A program made the position numbers and the translations under genes. DNA of 64,000 nt, from positions 37,700,711-37,764,710 of the forward strand of contig CM061245.1 of assembly GCA_030848705.1 (NCBI GenBank). Reading direction: 5' to 3'. The notes below the pieces were generated by a model that was not told the origin of the DNA, ran no database searches, and was given only the letters and a program-made list of their open reading frames with translations. Positions 1 through 10,000 of the stretch are shown here, piece after piece. This DNA comes from Heracleum sosnowskyi. Taxonomy: Eukaryota > Streptophyta > Magnoliopsida > Apiales > Apiaceae. Within the stretch, counting starts at the first letter, position 1. Every line of letters begins with the position of its first letter.

Positions 1-724
1 TTTTAGCATGAGTAGAAATCGAGTTATGATTTTTTCTTTCTTCCTTGGTCAGGCTGGGCAGAATGCTGGAGAATGAGATGGGGAGAGTTTTTCTCTTGCT
101 TTCTTGCTTTTTAAAAGTTTTGGCTGAATTTTATGTGATACAATAATGTATCAAGATGTCTTTACATAACCCTAGTAGCTAGCTTGGTACTACTAGTCAT
201 GATTTATCCGGGAAAGTTGTTCCTTAACCAACACTTAGCCACTTGGTTACTTTCTTGTACTTCTAGTTAGTTTCTAAGTACTTGGTTTGCATGTCTTTTG
301 CATGATTCTTGCACGTATATAATTAATTACTTATTATCCAATTCTTGTCTCTTAATCATTTATGCAAGTTCGATAATTTTCCAATAAAAGTATTTCGTCG
401 CGTAGAGATTTCTATTGTCATCCTTAAATACTTAAACTTGTTGGTTCCATTTTAAAACCACTAAAATTCCTTATCATGGGATTTATATCATCTCCAGACT
501 CCAAATATATCTTCATCCCACGATTTTCTAATTATTTAATAACACTACAAATCTTCATATTTTGACGACTTTTACATTCTCTCATTTAATCCATGCAACA
601 ATACTTCATCCTCGAATTCTTAAAATTCCGTCACTTATATCATATGGCCTCAAAAATTTTCCATAATCTGCAAAGTCACTATTCATGAAGGTTTTAAAAT
701 ATTTCAAAAATTAGGGTTCTTACA
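1..724 (-). repeat. Tekay-like gypsy LTR, 5' part, reverse strand, cut by window edge
   Basis: Read on the minus strand, this begins TGTAAGAACCC at 724 and runs left out of the window. It shares order and wording with the LTR starts at 51298 and 16479: a TGTAATAACCC-type start, a 'GATGAATAGT' type motif, 'AGTATTGTTGCATG' and 'GAATGTA(G/A)AAGTCGT'. It is therefore the start of a diverged LTR of the same family. It abuts a copia integrase remnant at 725, as expected of an insertion into that copia element. The other end and any TSD lie outside the window. No coding potential was seen. Confidence 0.7.
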
Positions 725-1507
725 CTAAGTGAATCAAAACTTCCCACTTACTTTTGGGCTGAAGTAGTAAATACAGCTTGGTACACTCAGAATCGTACCC
801 TGATTAATAAAGATCATGAAAAGACTCCGTATGAGTTAATGGCCAACAAGAAACCATAACTGAAGTACTTTCATGTGTTTGGTGCAAAGTGTTTTATATT
901 GAAAGATGGAGAACATCTAGGCAAGTTTGATGCCAAAGCAGATGAAGACATTTTTATGGGCTATTCTCTGGAATCTAAAGCTTACAGGGTTTATGTGATT
1001 GAAGATAAGAAGGTGTTGGAAAGCCTTAATGTAATGTTTAGTGACACCAAAAGACCAAGCCTGCAAACGGGAGAGAACTCTGAATCCTTGGTATTTGAAA
1101 ATCTATCAGGAGATCTCTCTGATAATGAAGAAGAACCTGTAGTTGTTCCTGGTGATAATAATAATGATAATGATTCTGGACCAAGTGGTGACAGTGGTGG
1201 AGATCCTCAAACTACTACTGGATCCACTAGTCAAACAACAAGCTCAACAGATCATACCGGCAATAACTCAGGGGAGCAGGAGAAGGATCAACTAGTCACA
1301 CTCAACAAAAATATGAACAAGAAGAATCATCAAGATCGTATCTGCCAAGGCAAAGGGTATGGAGTCAAGCACATCCCTTTCACTTGATCATTGGTGATCC
1401 AGACTCATGAGTGAGAACTAGAAGGACATCACAAAATGAATGTCACTATTCTGGGTTTCTATCAGAAACACAACCTAAGAAAGTTGAAGATGCGTGGAAG
1501 ATCCAGA
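725..1507 (+). pseudogene. Ty1/copia (Sirevirus-like) integrase C-terminal remnant
   Basis: The reading begins with 'FWAEVVNTAWYTQNR' and continues into 'FHVFGAKCFILKD', 'DEDIFMGYSLESKAYRVY' and 'ESLNVMFSD', the C-terminal part of a copia integrase. An acidic, Ser/Asn-rich linker towards the reverse transcriptase follows. An in-frame TAA at 857 lies upstream of the longest open stretch (875-1387). Frame is lost after about 1388, where 'VRTRRTSQNE'-type linker wording continues in other frames to about 1507. Integrase N-terminal and catalytic parts are missing because the LTR at 1-724 cuts in upstream. Reverse transcriptase and RNase H are missing because pararetrovirus sequence begins near 1508. 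It is a dead fragment; the lineage (Sirevirus against another copia line) is an inference from wording. Confidence 0.8.
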
Positions 1508-1576
1508 TTTATATAATTTATATCTATATTCCTACCCTCTTCAGGGTTTAATAGATATAGAACGATCCCCAGAAAT

Positions 1577-1588
1577 TGGTATCAGAGC
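1577..1588 (+). other. Primer-binding site complementary to initiator tRNA-Met (pararetroviral)
   Basis: TGGTATCAGAGC is the usual plant minus-strand primer site shared by copia, some gypsy elements and caulimoviruses. It is assigned to the pararetrovirus because the leader and viral-type ORFs follow it and no LTR end (TG...CA) precedes it. Confidence 0.6.
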
Positions 1589-1697
1589 CTGCAAAGGAAT
1601 GAACGAGACGAATCTTAAACAAAAAGTATATTATGAGTATTACTATTACCACACTATTGACACCACTATTACAAACTATTACATAATATTACAATAA

Positions 1698-2078
1698 CTA
1701 ATACATACTATTGCCAATAGTTATATACACTCAAAATTCTAAAAACAATCTGAAAACTTAAGAATCGGAGAATGAAAATAGTAAAATCCAACGGGAATAG
1801 TAAAAGTGAATAGTGAATAGTAAAAATGAATAGTATTTCAAATAGTAAGTCCACTAGAAATAGTATTTTAAATAGTAAGTAAATAGTTATATATATAAAT
1901 ATATCAGTTGATAATAACTAAAAATGAGAGCACCTAATAAGCTTAAGACAATAATAAGAAACCAAATAAAATCTAAAATAATTGCACTCTTACTAATCAA
2001 ATTTAAAACAAATAATAAGGATACTCAAAAAATGTGTAAAAAACTTATTGAAAGAAATTTAATTTAATTATATAATTA
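1698..2078 (+). other. AT-rich untranslated leader with AATAGTA-type short repeats
   Basis: No ORF of note lies here. Between about 1780 and 1880 the words AATAGTA and TGAATAGT recur many times as an irregular microrepeat. Its position between the primer site and the first ORF matches the long leader of caulimovirus genomes. Confidence 0.5.
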
Positions 2079-2399
2079 ATGGAAGATTATAAACTAGAAA
2101 GAATTCAGATGATAGCTAATAAGAATTTAACTTATAATAAAGATATTAATCAACATATTGAAAGCTGTAAAATAAGTATTGATATAATAAATCAAAAATA
2201 TAATACAATAGATATATTAAGAAATATGTTAACAAGAAAAGATAAAGAAATATGAGAATTAGAAGAAAAATATCTAATAAACAGAAAAGATGAGTTTATA
2301 AGAATATTAAGAAAATATAGAAATAAAGAATTAAGAGAAGTTCTTGAAGAACAATATAAATTAATAAATGATTTAATAGAAAAAATAAATAAAAATTAG
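2079..2399 (+). pseudogene. Pararetrovirus small ORF 1 remnant
   Basis: A 106-codon frame runs from ATG 2079 to TAG 2397, with one premature TGA at 2253-2255. The predicted product is rich in Lys, Glu and Ile and looks helical. It has no family match I can name. The next ATG (2406) follows the stop by six bases, which suggests close-packed ORFs as in badnavirus-like genomes. Its role is unknown; in related viruses small leading ORFs include virion-associated proteins, but nothing here shows that directly. Confidence 0.5.
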
Positions 2400-2405
2400 G
2401 AAAAA

Positions 2406-2675
2406 ATGAATTATAATCATTGGACAGATCCAAATGCTATAAGAAGAAAAACAAAAATATTAAAATATTTTTTATCATCTCAGAATAAAGTAAAACAAGA
2501 TATAGAAAGAATTCAAGAAAAATTAGATACAATAAATTGGACAGATGAAACTTTAATAGAAAGAAAAAGATTATATTTTGAACTAGGAAAAAGATATGAG
2601 ATATATAGAATAGATAGAGTAAAAGTAAAATGGTATAAAGAAGTTTTATTAGAAAAAGCTAATTTAACTGGATAA
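2406..2675 (+). CDS. Pararetrovirus small ORF 2, 89 aa, intact frame
   Basis: This is an uninterrupted ATG-to-stop frame of 89 codons, starting 'MNYNHWTDPNAIRRK'. It is basic and probably mostly helical, with 'WTD' occurring twice (residues about 6 and 45). It lies between small ORF 1 (stop 2399) and the movement-protein frame (ATG 2703). The function is not recognised. It is the only frame of this viral relic that remains open across its apparent full length, which at this size may be chance. Confidence 0.5.
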   Translation: MNYNHWTDPNAIRRKTKILKYFLSSQNKVKQDIERIQEKLDTINWTDETLIERKRLYFELGKRYEIYRIDRVKVKWYKEVLLEKANLTG

Positions 2676-2702
2676 AATAGAAAAACAAATAAAATTATAT
2701 TT

Positions 2703-3790
2703 ATGAATAAAGAAAAAGAAATTAATAGAATAAGAGAAGAAATAAATAAAGAAACTATAGAAAATACTAAAGAATCATATTATCAAATGGATGAATATGA
2801 AGGACGAACATCTCAAACATTAAGTTTTAAACGAGAAACATATAGAAAAATACAAAGTGAGACAAAATAATTAACAATAAAAAAGATTTTTAAAACTAAT
2901 TATTTTGAAAGAAATAAAGAAGTAAGATATATTGCACAAAAACATGAGAATATAATAGATATTACTACAATAAATGGGAGAGCAAAAATAAATATAATAA
3001 CGGATGATTTAATAAAAAGAGAATTATCTAAATTATGTAATAAGGTAGTTAACAAGTTAAAAAATATTTATTTTGGAGGTATAGAATTTACTATAAAAGC
3101 ATATTTTCAGAAAAATATCGATACTCCTATACAAATATATATTGTAGATGATATAATATTAGGAAGTTTGCAAGATGCTATATAATATCAGTAGTAAAAG
3201 GAAATTTAATATATCAAAAACTATATAAAATTTACAATACAACCTAATAAGCATAGAACCAAAAATGGTATATGCGATAACATGAAATCATCATGTTAAA
3301 AAACAAATAAAAATGTGTACAATTGTACCAAGATTATATTAGGATATATTAGAAAGAATTTAACATAAAGAAGAATCTAGAATAACAATACCAGAAGAAA
3401 TAAGTATAGATTTTAATAATAGACAGATGGTACCTATAGAATTGTATTTAATGGAACATATGCTGAGGAATGTATAACAAAAATAAATACTCGTACAACC
3501 AAAAGTTGAATTCATATAACTAAAATTGATAAAGATAAGTGTGATGAAATAGAACCACAAATATTAAGTGAACCTAATTCATCAAGAGAATCAATAATAA
3601 CTAAAAGTATATTCTTAAGAATAAAAATTCAAGATTTAGAATATAAGATAAATTTAGGAATAATAGAATATTATGTTAATTATCAATTATTATTACGAAT
3701 GGATTTCTTAGATATGATAGATTATATTATAAATAATGAAGGAATAGAAATAAATGACCAAAATAAAACAAGATTTATAGAAAAAATATG
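2703..3790 (+). pseudogene. Pararetrovirus movement-protein region (30K superfamily), broken
   Basis: Starts at ATG 2703 and has an in-frame TAA at 2868-2870. The same frame then reads through a conserved stretch including 'YFGGIEFTIKAYFQ' and 'IQIYIVDDIILGS' before a stop near 3181. Later frames carry a 'WNHH' motif (about 3280) and 'CTIVPRLY' (about 3313), again typical of caulimovirus movement proteins, so at least one frameshift separates the blocks. Movement proteins of this superfamily line plasmodesmata to let virus pass between cells. A final block around 3620-3770 ('MDFLDMIDYIINNEGIEIN') may be the C-terminal part or a protease-like remnant, which I cannot settle. With stops and frameshifts it cannot encode a full protein as it stands. 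Confidence 0.68.
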
Positions 3791-3799
3791 AATATAGAA

Positions 3800-4860
3800 A
3801 AATAAAAAAGAAAAGGAATTAAAGATTGTTGAAAAGATAGTAACAGAAACCTTAATCTTATCTCAACAAAAATATCTAAGATATTTAGATGAACAAACCA
3901 AATTAAAAGAACAAATAGAACAATTAAAACAACATATAAATAAACCTAAAACAATAAAAACTTGGATAAACGTTGAAGGAGGATGAAGAAAAAGAGTTTA
4001 TAAAAATGAGTAACTCAGAAGAAAGAATAAAAGCTATTTGGGAAGAATTTATAATTAAAGAAAAATTAAAATCTATAATAGAAGAAAATCAAGCTAATAA
4101 CAGACAAACCATAAGAATTAACAGATTTATGAAGTAAATCAGAAATACCTACATTTAAACAAATACTAGATAAGTTAACAATAATACATAATTGTTTAAA
4201 AGAACAGGATAAAGAAGAAGAACCAGAAATAATAACTATAAATACTATAGCAAGAATTAACATAAGTTAGGAAAATTTTAAATGTCTATACAAGAACATA
4301 GTGTAATAACATTTCTTAAAAAACATGGAAAAGATATTATACATAAAGAAAGACATAAATATGAGCCATTAAAACAAGAAAAGAAAGAAGAGCTAGATAA
4401 TAATAAAGATAATAATGAATTAGAAAAATTAAGAGAAGAAAACTTTAGGTTAAAAACTAATACTAATATGGAATGACTAGAAAAATATAAATTTTATAAA
4501 AATAAATATAAAACCAAAAGAAAGAATTAAAACAAGCTAAATTAGAAATTATACAAGTTAAAGAAGAAGTAACAAATATAAAAGAAGAAATAAATCAACT
4601 AAAAGAAACGATCAATAAAATAAAAGGAAAAGAAAACATAGATATCCACGATAAAAATAGTGAGTTAAAAAGTGAATCAAAATCTAAAATGGAAAGTGAT
4701 ACTGAAAATGAAGAAGTATCAAAAAGAATAAATTTTATAGAAGAATCTGAAGATAATAAACAAGATATAATAATAAAAGAAAATGAAGAAATTTTAGCAG
4801 CTTTAACAAAAATGAAAAATGTTTATGCTAGAATAGAAGAAGATGATATAAAAAGCTAAA
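3800..4860 (+). pseudogene. Pararetrovirus coiled-coil linker region, broken
   Basis: Several short frames (for example 4006 onward, and 4282-4476 with 'MSIQEHSVITFLKKHGKD') encode Lys/Glu/Asn-rich heptad-like helices. Stops and frame changes are frequent. It lies between the movement-protein and capsid-like regions, where pararetrovirus polyproteins often carry variable coiled-coil sequence. No catalytic motif was seen. Confidence 0.45.
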
Positions 4861-4899
4861 TACAAGAAGAAAGTTCTTATAGAAAAACAGGTAATGAAA

Positions 4900-6025
4900 T
4901 AGATTCACATAATATATAGATGCACATGATCATCAAGTTCAAGACTTTATAGGATATGTAATTAATATAAATGGATATTTCTTAGACTTAGATAATATTT
5001 ATGATGAACAAGAAATAAGTAAGAATAAAAGATTGGAATTTAGGAATGTATATAGCATTTATGAATTCAAAAGAAAAAGAAGATTTAGAATATGTTTTTG
5101 AATTAATATCTAAAACAATAATATGAAAGGCAGTTTTTTGGATAGAAAGTATTGCTTATGAGTTAAACATCAAGCAGCAAATTATGCTAATTCATGGAAA
5201 GACATGTTAAATATGTTTAATATTATATTAAAAAGAAAATTTGTAGGGGAAAGATGGTTTGTAGCACAAGAACAAGTAATGGGAGAAAAATAGAAATAAT
5301 AATGAATCTTAATAATATGAAATGTTGTAAAATTAATAAATTACCAGAATATACTATAAGTTTTACTAAATTCTTTTATGAAGCAAGATTTTTACCTCAA
5401 GAAAGTATAGTATATCAACATCTTTATTATGATCATTTACCTACACAATATCTAAAGAATATACTAATTTAGAACCAAAGAAAATACATTAGGAGAAAGA
5501 ATTAGATTATTAAGAGCATATTTAATGTGAAAATGTGAGGATTATAGATTACAACAATCAATTAAGAAAGATAAAAAGACTGGATTAAGAGAAATATATG
5601 GATTCACAGAAAGAAAATTAGTATTTGGATGTGATAATGATAAACCAAAGAATTATAAAAAACAAAATTATAATAATCAAGAAAGTTATTATAATAACAG
5701 GTTTAAAAGAAGAAAATTTGGAAGATATAAAAATACTCCAGAAAATAGAGAAAGATTTAAATATAGAAGCAAATTTCGAAAAAAAGAAATATATAAAACG
5801 AGTAAAAGAAGATAATGATAAAATATTAGATTGTAAATGTTGGAATTGTAATGAAAAAAGTCATTATGCTAACAAATATCCAAAGTTAAAAGAAAAAGGA
5901 GTACAATATATAGATTGTACAAAATTTATTATGAAATTAGAATATATAAAAGAAGAAAATAATAATTGGTATAATAATGAGCATTTGTATATAACTGAAA
6001 CAAACCTGAAGATATAAGTTATATA
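4900..6025 (+). pseudogene. Pararetrovirus capsid-like region with defective zinc knuckle
   Basis: The region carries capsid-like wording ('VQDFIGYVININGYFLDLDN' around 4940, 'YDHLPTQYL' around 5430) followed by a basic stretch and a nucleocapsid-type motif at about 5838-5880. The motif reads 'CWNCNEKSHYANKYPK'. A CX2CX4HX4C knuckle would need Cys where Tyr now stands, so the last metal ligand is lost. Several frameshifts split the region. In caulimoviruses this part packages the genome. The assignment rests on order and knuckle position more than on long identity. Confidence 0.55.
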
Positions 6026-6219
6026 GAAAAATTGAGTGATACCAGTGATTATATTAAACAAAGGATCATAATATTCTTGCAGATTTTATTAGGAGAATCA
6101 ATGGAAAGGAATAATATGAATCAGCAGGTGGAAGAGATTCTATTAGAGATCAAGGAGAAAAATGAACAACAGCCTTAAACCAAGATATAAATTCAGTTGT
6201 CCAAAACCTTCAAGAAAAA

Positions 6220-6489
6220 ATGAAAATCATAAAAACCCTACAAACTATACCTCAAACATTGGTATCAAGATTAGCAACAACCCCAGCCATAAACCCTATT
6301 ATCCAAACAAACCTAGAAAATTCTCCAAATACTATTATAATGGCAGACAGAGTCAAATATTCAAAAGAAACCATTGACGCCTTTGAAAAAATAACAAAAT
6401 ATTATGATTACCAATCCAATAACACTATCCTCAGAAATGGAAAATGTTATGAATATGTTGTTCTTGATGATAATTATAAAAACATTTAG
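6220..6489 (+). CDS. Unrecognised 89-aa frame at the 3' end of the pararetrovirus relic
   Basis: An open frame of 89 codons starts 'MKIIKTLQTIPQTLVSRL' and ends 'NYKNI' just before the copia LTR at 6497. Codon use is less AT-extreme than upstream. It may continue a longer frame that starts upstream (compatible sequence from about 6170). I do not recognise the product. Its place after the capsid-like region is where a protease or a downstream ORF might lie, but no DTG/DSG motif is visible. The overlapping frame 6162-6377 is less convincing. Confidence 0.35.
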   Translation: MKIIKTLQTIPQTLVSRLATTPAINPIIQTNLENSPNTIIMADRVKYSKETIDAFEKITKYYDYQSNNTILRNGKCYEYVVLDDNYKNI

Positions 6490-6496
6490 TAGATTT

Positions 6497-7451
6497 TGTG
6501 TTAAGTCAATTTTGTAGCTGTCAACGGTATGCTTTGCAGCATCCGTTGACATGTAGCTCATCAACGGAATGAGTCTCATCAACGGAATGAGTAATGTAGC
6601 AATTGCACTGTACAATACTTCACTAGTTGATAAACAATTATTGTAGGTATTAGATAGGTTTTCTAAGTCATGGTGACTAAGTACCAGATAGGCAAAATAG
6701 GTTGGTTAATTGTAAATATAACGTGCCTTGTAATTTTGCCTAAGTGAAGACATGTCAACGGATTGGAGATTACACTATCAACGGATTGAAGAATGTACCA
6801 TCAACGGATTGGAGAATAAAGCTATCAACGGAATACATCTCACTACTATCAACGAATTACTATCACTTTTTTGAACAGTTGACAAAGTGATAGTGACAGT
6901 TTCCTGACAGATCAAAAGGTGATGTAGAAGTGTACTTTGCATTGAGAGCCATTAAAATGGTCACTGGGAATGAGGAAACATTCCAATTACCAATAGAGTT
7001 CTTGAGTGGGATCATAATAAGCATGAAGACAAAAGACAAGATCTCCAAGGACCATTGGACAAAAGGAATGAAAAACAAGCTTTTGGCGGTTAACTTTAGT
7101 TCTTTTTAGTGTAGCCAAAATAGCATTGTAAACTTGGGATATATAACCAAGTGTAGCAGTTCATTTTATGTAAGAGAAGTGAGATAGAATAATTTTGTAT
7201 TAGCTTTCTTTGAAGAGCACTCTCACTCTACATTTGTAACTGAGCAGCTGTGCTACATTTGTAACACAGATTATTCCCACAATAAAAACATCTCAGTTGG
7301 ATCCTCAAAACATCCAACTGAAATTTTATATTTGCTTGTGTGTTTTTATTTTCTCTGTCAAGTTATTTAAAAGTTGTTTTAAGTTTAAAAATATCTAGAA
7401 TTGTATTCAACCCCCCCTTCTACAATTCTGTTAGGTCATTAGGGATTAACA
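6497..7451 (+). repeat. 5' LTR of Sirevirus-like copia element
   Basis: The LTR runs from TGTGTTAAGTC to ...GATTAACA (955 bp) and is followed at once by a primer site. It contains a TATA-like stretch (about 7140), a run of seven C in 'AACCCCCCCTTCTACAA' (about 7410) typical of Sirevirus LTR R/U5 regions, and many copies of a TCAACGGA word (see findings). The 3' LTR is absent because the element is truncated at 10001, so no TSD can be checked. Confidence 0.75.
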
Positions 7452-7452
7452 A

Positions 7453-7465
7453 TTGGTATAAGAGC
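7453..7465 (+). other. Primer-binding site of the Sirevirus-like element
   Basis: TTGGTATAAGAGC lies one base after the LTR end. It is the tRNA-Met-type site with one change (TATAAG for TATCAG). Confidence 0.7.
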
Positions 7466-7517
7466 AAGCTTCTAACATACAAGGAGTTTAAAGATCAAGG
7501 CCAAAACAGAAACCATC

Positions 7518-9982
7518 GTGAAGAAGGATGCAGGTGTAAAGATACCAGTTCTAGATAAGGACAATTACTTTCACTGGAAAGTAAAAATGCATCTACATCT
7601 CATGTGTATGGATGAGAGATATGTAGACTGCATTGAGAAAGGTCCACACGTTCCCATGAAGTTTGCATCTAGAGTTCGACTACCAGATGATGCTGAAGAT
7701 GTGGAAATTCCAAAACCTGTCTCAGAATGGACTGTTGAAGATGTTGCAGAAGTCCATAAAGATAAAAGAACCATGAACATTTTGTTCAATGGCTTGGAGC
7801 AAGAGATGTTTGACAATGTTATCAATTGTACAACTGCTAAAGAAGTATGGGACACTGTTAGAACACTCTGTGAAGGAACTGAGCAAGTAAGGGAGAACAA
7901 AATGCAACTCCTCATACAACAATATGAGCACTTTCATTTTAAAGCTGGTGAAACCGTAAATGATACATTTGTAGGTTTCAAAAGTTTTTGAATGGATTAA
8001 AGTTGTATGGGAGGGTTTACCAAACCAAGGATTCAAACCTCAAATTTCTTAGAGCTCTTCCAAAAGAGTGGAAGCCTATGACTGTTTCTCTGAGAAACAC
8101 TCAAGAGTAGAAAGACTATACTCTTGAAAGGCTTTATGGAACTTTAAAGACATATGAGCTGGAAATGGAGCAAGATGAAGAAATTGAGAAGGTGCAAAAG
8201 AAAGGTGGATCTATTGCATTGATTGCATCTGTGAACCAACTAGAAGATGACAATGAAGAAGCTGCAAGATCCACAACTAGTCGAGCTAGTTGTAGGAGTG
8301 ATGTTAGCAAGGGTAAAGGCAAGTTGACAGAAGAAGATGAAGAACCAGCCAACTTGGATGACTTAGATGAGATTGATGAGCACATTGCTTTTCTTTCAAG
8401 AAAATTTTCTAAGTTCAAATTCAAGAGAAACTCAGAAGCAAGGCCACCAAGGAGAGACTTTCAACCTAGCAAAAATAATTGGGTTGAAAAGTCTAAGTCT
8501 AAATGTTTCAACTATGGAATGATTGGTCACTATGCTGGAGATTGCAGAAAGCCTAGAGCTGAGAAGGGCAACAGGAAAATTGAGCCTGTTGATTATAAAA
8601 AGAAATACTATGAACTTCTCAAGCAAAAAGAAAAGGCTTTCATGTCTCAAGAGTATGATTGGGCTGGTAATGGTGAAGATTCAGATGATGATGTTGAGTA
8701 TGTCAACTTGGCTCTAATAGCTAACAATCACGAGCAACAAGCAAGTTCCTCTAGCTACCAGGTAACAACAATTATTCCTTCTGAGCTTTCTAAAGAGGAA
8801 TGCAATAGTACAATTAATGAAATGTCTACTGTACTGTATAATTTGCGTGTTACTCTTAAATCACTTACCAAAGAGAACTCAAGAATTAAAGAGACTAATT
8901 TGTTCTTAAGTGATAGAAATGCCATGTTAGAAGCACAACTCATTGAGTTTGAGAAAATGAGGTGTGTTAGTAGGGATGCTAAGCTGGAACGTGAGAAAGT
9001 GTTAAAAAGGGAAGAGATTCTTAAAACACAACTACGAATAGAACATAGATTGATTGCAAAATGGAAAGATTCTAGGAATGTTGCTAGCAACATCATTAAT
9101 GTTCAAGGTATGGAATCTTTCTGTGAGCAATCATGGAAAAAGAACAAAGAGAAGCTAGGGTATGCTGTTGAAACCTTAGAATCAGAATCAGAGTCAACAA
9201 ACAACAATGATCATTCGTTGAAGGTTGATACGTCAACGGAATGAAAGCTTCCGTTGACAGATGAACCATCAACCGATCATGCTGTTCCATTGACAAAGGA
9301 AAAGAAAGAAAAACTCACTAGACTTAATAACAAGTATGGTTCTGTCACCAAGAACTTTGTTCAAGGTGAGTCTAGTAAATCAAAGAAAGTTGAGAAGCCT
9401 GTTGAGAGAGCTAATGTAGGTCACTTGTCTAACAAGCAATTGAAAGACAAGTTAGAGAAAATTCAAGTTGAGGTTAAGGGCAATAAAAAGAATAACAGAA
9501 ATGGCAAAGTAGGGATTAACAAACATAACAATTACACACCTGATAAGTATGCTCCTAGAAACACTTGTGTTAATTGTGGTAGTGTTAGTCATTTATCTGC
9601 TAATTGCAAATCTGTTAAGAAGCCTACTAATATGAAAATGCCTAAGCCTGCAATGAATGCCTCTATGCCTGCAATGCATGTTATGCCTAATATGTTTGCT
9701 CCATATGCACAATTTCAAAATCCATATGCTAGCATGCCACTTGTGCCTAATCCATACATGAATATGTTTAATGTGCCACAAATGCCATGGAATGTGAATA
9801 ACATGTTTGTTCCTCCAAATATGCATGCTATAAATGAAAATGTGAGCAACCCTCAGAAATCAACACCAAAGATAAAGGTTGATTTAACTCAATCTGAGCC
9901 CAAGGTGAAAAATGATGTGAAGAGAAAATTAAAGGCTAACAAAACAGGACCCAAGGAAACTTGGGTACCAAAATCAACTTGA
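7518..9982 (+). pseudogene. Sirevirus-like copia gag, frameshifted, with two zinc-knuckle sites
   Basis: The N-terminal part (7518-7991) has UBN2-type gag wording ('KDNYFHWKVKMHLHLMCMDE', 'KEVWDTVRTLCEGTEQV'). A frameshift near 7970 moves the reading to the frame starting 'RFQKFLNGLKLYGR'. A TAG at about 8107 and a TGA at 9242 interrupt that frame, and it ends at 9982 ('KETWVPKST'). Knuckle 1 (about 8504) reads 'CFNYGMIGHYAGDC', with Tyr in place of the second Cys. Knuckle 2 (about 9566) reads 'CVNCGSVSHLSANC' and keeps all four ligands. A helical segment lies at about 8860-9080 and a Met/Pro/Asn-rich tail at about 9630-9840. The long gag with two knuckles supports the Sirevirus assignment. 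Pol is missing because a gypsy LTR begins at 10001. Confidence 0.82.
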
Positions 9983-10000
9983 TTTGGTTTTATTGTGTGC

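Larger units (their letters stand above)
1508..6490 (+). mobile_element. Endogenous pararetrovirus (Caulimoviridae-like), 5' part, decayed
   Basis: The element is extremely AT-rich compared with its flanks. In order it holds a tRNA-Met-type primer site (1577), an untranslated AT-rich leader, two small lysine/isoleucine-rich ORFs, a longer frame with a 30K-type movement-protein match, a coiled-coil region, and a capsid-like region ending in a zinc-knuckle-like motif. This order resembles plant pararetroviruses with small leading ORFs before a polyprotein, as in badnaviruses. Protease, reverse transcriptase and RNase H are not seen: the element stops near 6490, where a copia LTR starts. Stops and frameshifts interrupt most frames, so it is a relic. 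The genus cannot be assigned from the sequence alone. The left limit is inferred from where copia wording ends. Confidence 0.72.

Noticed and set aside
1494..1697. 67-aa ORF over the viral primer site
   Set aside because: It begins in copia linker sequence and runs into the untranslated leader; no support as a gene.
7571..9096. Minus-strand ORFs over the Sirevirus gag (7571-7915, 7722-8036, 8134-8424, 8755-9096)
   Set aside because: Antisense shadows of a recognisable gag reading; no domain.
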